Source: Rhyacophila brunnea (lineage: Eukaryota; Arthropoda; Insecta; Trichoptera; Rhyacophilidae). From it: a stretch of DNA of 64,000 nucleotides. Position 1 is the stretch's first letter. Each line of letters begins with the position of its first letter. The position numbers and the translations under genes were made by a program. Shown piece after piece: positions 56,533 through 64,000 of this stretch. The notes under the pieces were generated by a model. That model ran no database searches. It was given only the letters and a program-made list of their open reading frames with translations, and was not told where the DNA came from. The DNA is taken from assembly GCA_022495005.1 (NCBI GenBank), contig JAGYXB010000615.1, positions 602,999-666,998 of the forward strand. Reading direction: 5' to 3'.

Positions 56533-56712
56533 TTCGCCTTTCGGCATCTTCAAGCACTGCCAAATTCACCAAAAGGCAAACACACACTGACAACGAATAC
56601 AATTAACTATAACTTATATCAGTGCTCCGCAACATTTTCTCACCCACGGCACACCAAAGGTCTTCCGAGAATTCTAAGGCACACCACACGTAAAACAATT
56701 TATACACTAAAA

Positions 56713-57151
56713 CATGGACCCCACATCCTGAAGAGGGACCCCAGGCCAGGATCTTTGGCGGGCCCCCTACCTATCGCTAAGGTTAAAGATAGTGTGATAC
56801 TCTAAAATAGCGTTTTTTCAAATGGTGTTCGAGGAAAAATATTGGTATTGATTGTATGTTTAGCGATTTATTGTATTTATTAATACATCCACTTGAATTA
56901 TGGTTAGATGTTGCGTTGAGAACAATTTTATTATTTATGAGTATTGACATAATAATACATTCTATCTTACAATTGTATGTTTTAAAATATTAATACCAGT
57001 GTAGTAAAATAGCACCACAGGCGACTTTTTTTATTTTTCGAGCAAAATTGTAATTTGTGTTTATCTCACTTATCTGGTTAACCTACCACGCCGGCCTCCC
57101 CTGGCCTGGGCCCCCATAGAGCCCTGTCAGCTCCCCCTTGTAGAGGCCATG
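56713..57151 (+). mobile_element. CATGGC hAT-type element, copy 3, nested
   Basis: Ends CATGGACCCCACATCC and CTTGTAGAGGCCATG. Flanks CACTAAAA (56705-56712) and CACCATAA (57152-57159), 6 of 8. Family blocks GCACCACAGGCGACTTTTTT and TGTGTTTATCTCAC are present. Confidence 0.85.
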
Positions 57152-57318
57152 CACCATAATTACATTATTTTATGTTTTTTTATTTGATAAATAATTAAAT
57201 ATACAAACAACAATACACGACGAAGAACTAAATGTACAGATTGCCATGTATTTGTATTATCAATAACTAATTAATGTGAGAACTTAGCTTTTTTCAATGA
57301 ACATAAAAGTTTTATATA

Positions 57319-57576
57319 TCATTTTGACTTGATATTTGAAAGAGTAACCCGAAGCCGTCGGTCAAGACCCTTCAAGCAAGACTGCTTATTATTTTTAATT
57401 ATAACTTGAGTTGAAAAACTTTGCTCACCTAGATATGTCGTATAAAGTGGGAGCTGAACTGCGATAGCCTTGTCGGAAATTCGAGGATATTCTTTATTAA
57501 CCGAAATCCTGAAAATAGCCAATGGAACATCGGCGAAGTTCAGTTTTAGCGTCCCGTCGTTTCTCAATTCAACCAA
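57319..57576 (-). pseudogene. hAT transposase C-terminal remnant (ZBED5/FAM200-like)
   Basis: An 85-codon minus frame with DVPLAIFRISVNKEYPRISD, then LPLYTTYLGEQSFSTQVIIK and RLRVTLSNIK. Family members read F--TYLCE-GFS------K, with the C-terminal hAT dimerisation helices and a closing LRVALS-I-P. Cys of TYLCE is replaced by Gly here. Only the last ~85 of 600 or so residues remain; the zinc finger and catalytic core are missing. It lies in the hAT element 56630-57873 and on the strand expected from its end orientation. Confidence 0.87.
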
Positions 57577-57884
57577 TTTCTCTCGAATTTATAGGGAAAG
57601 CGCTTCTATAGAATTTTCGGCATTATTTACAAATGGGTTTCGAATCCAGTCGTATTGATTGTATGAAAGTAATGATGAAATTTCTTTTGCAGCAAAGTTA
57701 AATATTTTTGAAACGGATCCAAAATTAATTATTTGTTTTCAATGGTGGTCTGGTAGGTCCTTTGGTACATTTGTAGAGATCCTTGTCTTAAAATTATTTG
57801 TGTTTTTTTTGGGAACAATGTACCGCGGCACACCTAGCATCGTCTCACGGCACACCAGTGTGCCGTGGCACTGACTTATATAAC

Positions 57885-58233
57885 AAATCAATACAATAAA
57901 GTAGGTAGAAACTTTATCACCTACCTATTAAGTCAAGGATCACAATAAAAATATGTACCAAACAAATTATGAATAGTTGAAGTGTTTGTTAAAAACCCTC
58001 TAATCGATAAGCGTATATAAATCGTCGAAACCTAATAATAGATCATTAGTCATTATAAACAATAAAATACTACACTCAAGAGTAAGTTGTAAAATCGTAT
58101 ATTCTAGGAATAATGGTAACGTATTGGGACTTAATGGAGTTAACTAATTAGATAATATATATGGTATTATCAGTCTTTAAAGTTATTAAACAATTAATAT
58201 TCAATAATATTCTTACATGATACCTACTTTTTT
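57885..58233. other. Spacer, nothing recognised
   Basis: No supported feature. Confidence 0.3.
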
Positions 58234-58290
58234 ACCCGGGTCGCAAAAACGACTCAAATGGAATAGTACAAAACTTAAATCCATTAGAAT
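58234..58290 (-). repeat. 57-bp inverted repeat, right arm
   Basis: ACCCGGGTCGCAAAAACG to AAATCCATTAGAAT, pairing with 56476-56532 across about 1.7 kb. Confidence 0.85.
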
Positions 58291-58684
58291 TTAAATTCAA
58301 ATTAGTATTAATTCTATAGAAAAATATATCAAGATAGTATTAATATTATAAATTAATTAAATGAGATTTATTTAAACGAACAGCTATCAAAAGCTAAACC
58401 ATTACAAATTGAATTATTTACCAAAACAGGAAACGATTTAGTCTATGTAGACAAAATCCACTTATGTCTTTAGCTTTTGTGCCAAAGTGAAAATCGTGTT
58501 CCGAAATATAAACACGTTGAACCTTAATCGGATTAATAGGATTAGAGCCATCGCTGGCTTCCCCGGTCAAGTGCCGCAACGCGGGCGACGTTTAATCAAA
58601 TCATGTTGTATAACTAGAGAAGCTATACAATTTTCCGACGAACATGTCATATACACAGGTTTTCCACATGGTAACTGATATTCT

Positions 58685-59405
58685 TAACGGCCCACATGCT
58701 CAGCGTACGTCAAAATGGAGCTTTTATGCTATTTTCAAAGCATGATCCTGGACATTCCTTAAACGTTGTAGATAATCTATTTACATAATTTGAAGCCTTA
58801 TTATCCTTTATATTTATTTTAATCATTTGATGACTGAATAAAGTATTTTTATTACATAAAATAGTATTCTTTTGAACCTCTCGCTCTAATGTTTTAGACT
58901 ATAGTCATATTTCAGTACGTCCCCATGTAAAGTGGTGTTAAGATTTTTTTTATTTTATTAATTTTTAAAAGCATTCATAAAATCATTAGTAAAATTTATG
59001 TCAACATTATTATAGTGAAGTATTTACGATAACAAATTATATTGATAATCTCTGTGATCCCAAATTTGACAAGAATTAGGCATTTTATTATTCAAAAAAT
59101 GTGCAAGATTAACACTTTTAAAGATAATTTTAAAGATAATGATTATAAGCTATGTCTTTGACCATTCAAATATGATAAACATTCTACGAATAATGTTTGC
59201 TTTATAATAATTATTGACCTAAGAATAAGGTAGTATTTTTTTGAAATTAGCCATTTCTATTGGCATTTCCCAGTGGCTAAGTTACAACATACGGCCGTAG
59301 CCATAAATTGACCAACGATAAATGAAGTAGGGAGTAAGATTATGTTAACGCGCGTGTTTGAACATGTACCTAACCGTTTTTTTTAAACGGTACATGTTCA
59401 AACAC
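58685..59405 (-). repeat. Dispersed repeat R, copy B (longest)
   Basis: Inverted homologue of 31836-32445, extended to 59405, where it ends in a hairpin. GTGTTTGAACATGTACC (59354-59370) pairs perfectly with 59389-59405. Confidence 0.85.
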
Positions 59406-59543
59406 ATGTTAGAAAGGGGGTTTTAAAATGAAAGTTACTTAACCGCAATAATATTAAATTTACTGAAAGGAAAGGAATATGAGACGAAAATTCGTCACGA
59501 AATATCATACAGTCCCACTCATCGTGTTAATCATCCGCGTCTT

Positions 59544-59991
59544 ATTACAACGTTTTTCTTAGCTCATATTCTTGTTTGTCCGGTGGTTTTTTGTCCAATA
59601 CAAATCTTGCAATCGATTTTTAACTAACTTCCCGACTAGCTAGACATTTGAAACTTTTAGAATATATGAGAACATGATGTCAATGCATTCTTTTAATACT
59701 TTTAGTCGTCTTTAAGCATAATTGAATTCATTTTCAGTTAATTCTGTTTTGTATAGAAAGTTATTTCAGAAAAATCCGTAAAAAGGAAAAGACTATTATT
59801 GCTTTCTAAGGGGTTCGTCCTAGCAACTAAATTATTAATATATATGTGCGTTACTATGGAAATCAAAATGGCATTTCAGTATTCTATATTTGTTTGTATC
59901 AAGTACAAGTTTGAGCATATTGAGCATAACAATTCAACAGAAAATTTAAAAACGTTGTATTTAAAAAGTTCTTTTTATCTTGTAATTATTT
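59544..59991 (+). mobile_element. TACAACGTTTTT repeat (family M), copy 4
   Basis: Left ATTACAACGTTTTTCTTAGC, right TTAAAAACGTTGTATTTAAA, plus the CTTTTTATCTTGTAATTATT block. The 80-codon frame at 59799 is incidental. Confidence 0.85.
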
Positions 59992-60244
59992 TATTCTCTG
60001 TTTATCCAGTGTGGTTTAAGAACCTATGTATGGTCATTTAGTGCTCTTTGGGTACCACTGTATGATGGTCATGGCATTTGTTCAGAAGTTGTCCACTCGC
60101 CGAGCGATATGTCCAGCGCACTGCCATTCCATCTGTTCGCTTACCACTATCACATCGCGTAGTCTCATCTGCATCCTTTCTATGCACACTATTAGTACCT
60201 ACTTCATATTAATTTCTTGTCATTAATATGTTTTTACTTAAGGC

Positions 60245-60308
60245 TTGTTTACACGTAGTCAGTAGTCACTACTCGCACTAATGATTATTACTAAGCCCGT
60301 GTAAACAA
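60245..60308. repeat. 64-bp foldback
   Basis: TTGTTTACACG and CGTGTAAACAA are perfect 11-bp inverted ends with a short interior (AGTCAGTAGTCACTACT). Confidence 0.65.
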
Positions 60309-60537
60309 CCCCTTGCACAGTATATTATCAGATTATTTAATTATTATTGATTTACTTAAAAAAAAAACTCAAAAATACATACCCTAGCATGGGGTGACTT
60401 GAAAGAAAACTGATATAAAATTGAACAAAATAATGTGATGAATATCTGTAGTTAAGTAAGACCAGTATTGTTAAACAAGTTTTTAATTATGAGGAAATTA
60501 TAAGTATTATAGTTTCATTTGATTATTTTTTTTATAC

Positions 60538-60652
60538 CCATTTCATCCACTTCACCCAATTGATCTACTTGATCTATTTCTGCCACTTCATCCACTTCAC
60601 CAACTTCATCCACTTGATCTACTTAATCCACTTCACCCACTTCATTCACTTG
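60538..60652 (+). repeat. Minisatellite of about 9-bp units
   Basis: Twelve or so variants of TTCATCCAC, TTCACCCAC and TTGATCTAC in tandem. No frame is maintained beyond the array. Confidence 0.8.
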
Positions 60653-61136
60653 ATTCAATTGGCCCGAATGAGGATACTTTAGCCTGGACCAAAGTTGGGC
60701 CAAAGAATCCCCAATTTTTCAAGAGAATATTCTCTTGTGTTCAGAAAATCGTAAAATTGTATGTGTCATTTTTTAACAACATATTCTAGGACTAGAAACA
60801 TTTAACAATCCTGTTTAAGTGCGATCACTTCGCGGATGTCAACAGAATTTGTGTAGAGACTTTTTTTTTTATCAAAATGTAGATGTGCCAAACATGATTT
60901 GAGAGTTTCGACGATATGCCCGATAAATTTATTAAAACTTAACAATATTATAGTAGGTATCGGTAGTTAAATATATATAAATGTTCTTAGACCACACATT
61001 TTCAATAAAAAAGACACAAAGATCGCTATTTCAATATGTTTCCGATTTTGGGCCAATGATTCACCCCAGGGCCAAAATCACCCCACATTACGGTACCTTA
61101 TGATTTTATTTTGAAATTGAATTGTAGTGTATTGAC

Positions 61137-61647
61137 CATGGCCCCCACAAGGGAAGGGCTGACAGGGCTCTAGCCTAGGGGCCCGGGCTTAGGAGGGGCC
61201 CGGCGTGGTTGGTCGGCCAGTTAAGTGAGATAAACACACACCACAAATTCTCTCTAATAGTAAAAAAAGTCGCCTGCGGCGCTACTACGAATAGAGTTTA
61301 ATATTTTAATTACTTTTAGCGTGTTTCCTGGCTCATAAAAATAAATATTTATCCATCATGGCGAAGGATCGCATGATACTTGGCTATCACAAAAGAGGGT
61401 CGCGATCAGTGCTTCATAATATGATTCTAAGTGCCGACAATCCAAGCGGATTTATTGAAAAATACCAAAAATCGGTAAAAATACACGGAATACCTACCCT
61501 TTATTTAACACGGAGCCCTGGAGTTCCGCGGAATAGCATTTGGGAAACAATAGTGTAGAACATTACACTGCCCTTAACCTTAGCGATAGGTTGGGGGCTC
61601 GCCAAACATCGTGGCCTGGGGTCCCGGTTCAGGATGTGGGAGCCATG
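61137..61647 (-). mobile_element. CATGGC hAT-type element, copy 4, longest
   Basis: Ends CATGGCCCCCACAAGGG and AGGATGTGGGAGCCATG. Perfect 8-bp duplications GTATTGAC (61129-61136 and 61648-61655). Between the shared arms is sequence not seen in copies 1-3, with a 66-codon frame (61358-61558). Confidence 0.94.
61358..61558 (+). other. 66-codon frame unique to one CATGGC element, unassigned
   Basis: The frame starts MAKDRMILGYHKRGSRSV and ends SPGVPRNSIWETIV. It is more hydrophilic and balanced in composition than chance frames in AT-rich DNA. It sits antisense to the element's orientation as defined by copies 1-3. I recognise no domain. It could be a remnant of the parent element's interior or of captured host DNA. 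Confidence 0.3.
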
Positions 61648-61655
61648 GTATTGAC

Positions 61656-62485
61656 CATTCATTGTTTTGTCACAATACTGTTCTTGAGCACATAAACAAT
61701 GTCAAAAAAGAATATATTATACGGATATAATATTTACGCTTTTCCCATGAAACGCGGTGTAAAATTTTATGTGATGTTTTAAAACTTGGGAAAGTCATCT
61801 GTTTCTTTGATTAAGAGCTGAATCCACCTTTTAAAAGTTCACTCACGCATTGCATGAGCTTTAATCTGAAGCTTTTTTCTTTAATTAAAAAAAACTTTCT
61901 CTAGATTGAAAAACTTTTTCCTGAGACTATTCGAGCATTTAAATTGCGAAGCTTTTGAGTTATGTCTATGAAGTGCTTAGTTAATGAGTGTTATCTTTCA
62001 GGAAAAACTTTTTTATGTTATTTTAAATAAATTTACGTAAACACTATGCCAGGAATGTTAACAGCAGGTATATTAATCCAATATTTTGTTGGTTTAAATA
62101 CGTACCTACCTATATATTGAAGTAATTTAATTAATAACATTTCCCTAAATTTATCATTTATCATTTTAGTGTAGAGATCTGTAAATTTACGTAATTTGAT
62201 CCTTTTTATAATAAAAATATGTCTAAAACGATCAGGAATGATATTAAAACTATTATTACTAAACGTTTTGTTTATTGCGAAGAAGATAAGGAGTCGTACC
62301 TAAAAATAGAGCCGATGCATAATTTAAACACGACTTGCCGCCGTGGCAGGTATGATGACACTGATAAGTCTTCTATATGCGACTACAACGACTTCCGGTT
62401 ATCGACGAGATGCTGTTGTCGGACAGTACTGATGACGTAGTTTGTATTAAGTATCTACTTATGGACTCATTCGAAAGTGTTCACA
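61656..62485. other. Spacer; unassigned 73-codon frame
   Basis: 62219-62440 is an open frame with charged composition and no family match; a second frame overlaps its end. Not enough for a gene call. Confidence 0.3.
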
Positions 62486-62489
62486 TACA

Positions 62490-62560
62490 GGTAGGAGGCG
62501 GTTCTCGTGATGCAGTGGGTAAGGCGCTGGGCTCGATCCCGGTGAGGACACAATATTTAT
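62490..62560 (+). mobile_element. tRNA-derived SINE head (third type), internally shortened
   Basis: GTGATGCAGTGGGTAAGGCG resembles an A box, followed almost at once by GCTCGATCCCGGTGAGGAC, a B-box-like part. The usual spacing is missing, so the anticodon region is deleted. Confidence 0.5.
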
Positions 62561-62754
62561 GTATTTTTCTCAAAGCCTGGGTGTTTGTGATTGTCCAAAA
62601 TTACTAACAACCACATTGTACGAAAAAGTAAGCACATGGTTATTAATAATTCTAAAAAAAATACAGTTAGGAAGATTATCTTTATATTTACATTTTTCAA
62701 AGTCAATTTGTTCTTTGCGTATCGTATTTGCACCATCGTCGGCAACCGTTGCAC

Positions 62755-63120
62755 CAATGACATTATTAATGGACAATGTACTCAATACGGTAGCTAGCAA
62801 TTAGATTCGCGCATAGCGACCTTCGCACATGTATAGGTAGACGTCACGCAATTTCCATTATGCGATATCACGTAGCGGGAATTTATAGCAATATGACATT
62901 TATTGTAATGGCGTTAGAACAGTGTTTCTTGTGTCAATGTTCATTTGAGCGAACCCGTTCGAACCGAACCATTCGGCAGACCCGACAAAAAGCATCGGGA
63001 ATTTATAGCAATATCACCTTTATTGTAATGGCGTTAGATCAGATTATGCCATTCGGCAGACCCGACAAAAAAGTGAGTGTCATTTTTTTCCCAGATGCTT
63101 CGTTCATATTAATATCATTG
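62755..63120 (+). mobile_element. CAATGACATT hAT-type MITE, copy 4
   Basis: Ends CAATGACATTATTAATGGAC and CATATTAATATCATTG. Flanks CGTTGCAC (62747-62754) and CGTGGCAC (63121-63128), 7 of 8. The several small frames across it are incidental. Confidence 0.9.
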
Positions 63121-63128
63121 CGTGGCAC

Positions 63129-63780
63129 CCAAGTATTTGAACCTGGACACCACCTCGACGGGCAAGCCGGAAACCCGCAGAGTAGTGTCGGCGTCAATGC
63201 ATGTAGTTACTGCTCATGGATTTCGTCTAATCATTAAAATATTTCCCGTTGATCTATTTTCAGAGATAATTAAAATTAAACTAAAAGATTTGAGAAAATA
63301 TTTCCTGTAATGCTGATATTGCGACTAAACTGCGGAGTATGGTGGGTAATGTCATGTTGTATTCTTCGAGCACGCCACGTAAGCCCTCTGTCATAGTAAA
63401 GCGAATTATATACCATGCCAGGAAAACTTCCGAGGGTTACACATACAGAGAAATAAGTAGTCATGTTGAGTACCTAGATCATGATTTAGTACACGTTTCT
63501 GACCGCGACAACATAATATTGACCTAACAAATAACTAACTAAAATGGTAACCTAGATTTTAGGGCTTCTACCTGCTCAACAAATCTTTTCTTCCATTACC
63601 AATAACACCCGGGAAACACATGTTTTGGATTTTCAACAAATATAATATAATATGTAACGTAAAATATTTTACCTACAAAACTTTAAAATCAGCTTAAATT
63701 ATTGTTACTTTTGTCGAACCTTACATAATTTGAAATTAATTTGAAAATATTTTACCAATTTACGGAAAATTAGATTTTTT
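63129..63780. other. Spacer, nothing recognised
   Basis: Small frames only. Confidence 0.3.
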
Positions 63781-64000
63781 GGTTACATGTAAGTTGTACG
63801 CATTAAGTTCATCGTGGGACACTTATTTGTGCGCCGCAGTACGTGAAACACGAGTTTGTATAACATTTTATCAAATGACGAGTTCTTCGTTGAACATTTC
63901 ACCGTGGAATACATTTGTACGTATCTTACAAAATGCGGCGATAGTTTGCAAATAGTACTGTTCCAATTAAACCTAACCTAACCTAACCTAACCTAACCTA
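63781..64000 (+). repeat. CCTAA-ended repeat (family T), copy 3, running off the window
   Basis: Starts GGTTACATGTAAGTTGTACG, matches 41261-41467 inverted, and ends in at least six AACCT units (63970-64000) that continue beyond the window. Confidence 0.88.

Larger units (their letters stand above)
56630..57873 (-). mobile_element. hAT element with CAGTGC ends, containing a nested element
   Basis: Left CAGTGCTCCGCAAC, right (minus) CAGTGCCACGGCACACTGG. Perfect 8-bp duplications ACTTATAT (56622-56629 and 57874-57881). GGCACACC repeats occur near both ends. It contains a transposase C-terminus (57319-57576, minus) and the CATGGC element 56713-57151. Confidence 0.93.

Noticed and set aside
63967..64000. 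A chromosome end (telomere) at the right edge
   Set aside because: At a right-hand end the plus strand should finish in TTAGG; here it has CCTAA. The same unit ends two internal repeats (41261, 42186), so it is an interstitial repeat tail.
1..64000. CRISPR arrays, operons or bacterial-type systems
   Set aside because: No regularly spaced short direct repeats, no closely packed same-strand frames and no ribosome-binding pattern; the element content is eukaryotic.

Overview
The window looks like AT-rich nuclear DNA from an insect, and I see no convincing host gene in its 64 kb. Evidence for an insect: short TTAGG/CCTAA arrays (the usual insect telomere unit) at about 41261, 42160 and 63967, together with a mix of hAT, Helitron, RTE/Jockey-type non-LTR and tRNA-derived SINE sequences. 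The mix would suit a hemipteran, but that is inference and I cannot name a species. Almost everything recognisable is transposable-element debris, much of it nested, and many element borders are fixed by target-site duplications (TSDs) that can be read directly.

Region by region. 1813-6122 is a minus-strand Helitron carrying the N-terminal part of a Rep/Hel gene. Its 5' end is duplicated and then split by a 2.17 kb DNA transposon with 27-bp inverted repeats. 7-13 kb holds short hAT-type elements and 3' ends of non-LTR retrotransposons. 14-19.4 kb holds tRNA-type SINEs, two of them head to head, more hAT elements and foldback repeats. 21.8-22.8 kb is an RTE fragment split by a hAT element with a transposase C-terminus. 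23.3-25.7 kb is the richest CpG stretch and contains the only candidate promoter-like sequence. 25828-27764 is an internally deleted non-LTR retrotransposon bounded by a 12-bp TSD. 28-40 kb contains at least six broken reverse-transcriptase pieces, several hAT elements and a retrotransposon inserted inside a SINE. 40.7-43.0 kb is a roughly symmetrical 2.3 kb inverted arrangement of two repeat families, one ending in CCTAA units. 43.7-50.3 kb holds nested SINE/hAT/RT debris. 51-64 kb repeats the same families, including a hAT element with transposase remnant that contains a second hAT-type element and sits between 57-bp inverted repeats. The last 220 bases are another CCTAA-ended repeat.

Four short families recur and carry most of the information: (1) a ~360-bp CAATGACATT element, four copies with 8-bp TSDs; (2) a ~400-bp CATGGC element, four copies with 8-bp TSDs; (3) a CAGTGGCGAAG hAT family; (4) a ~450-bp repeat with ends TACAACGTTTTT. 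No coding sequence here looks intact. The reverse transcriptases, transposases and Helitron protein are all truncated or frameshifted, so the window reads as an intergenic or intronic graveyard of elements, not a working gene cluster.
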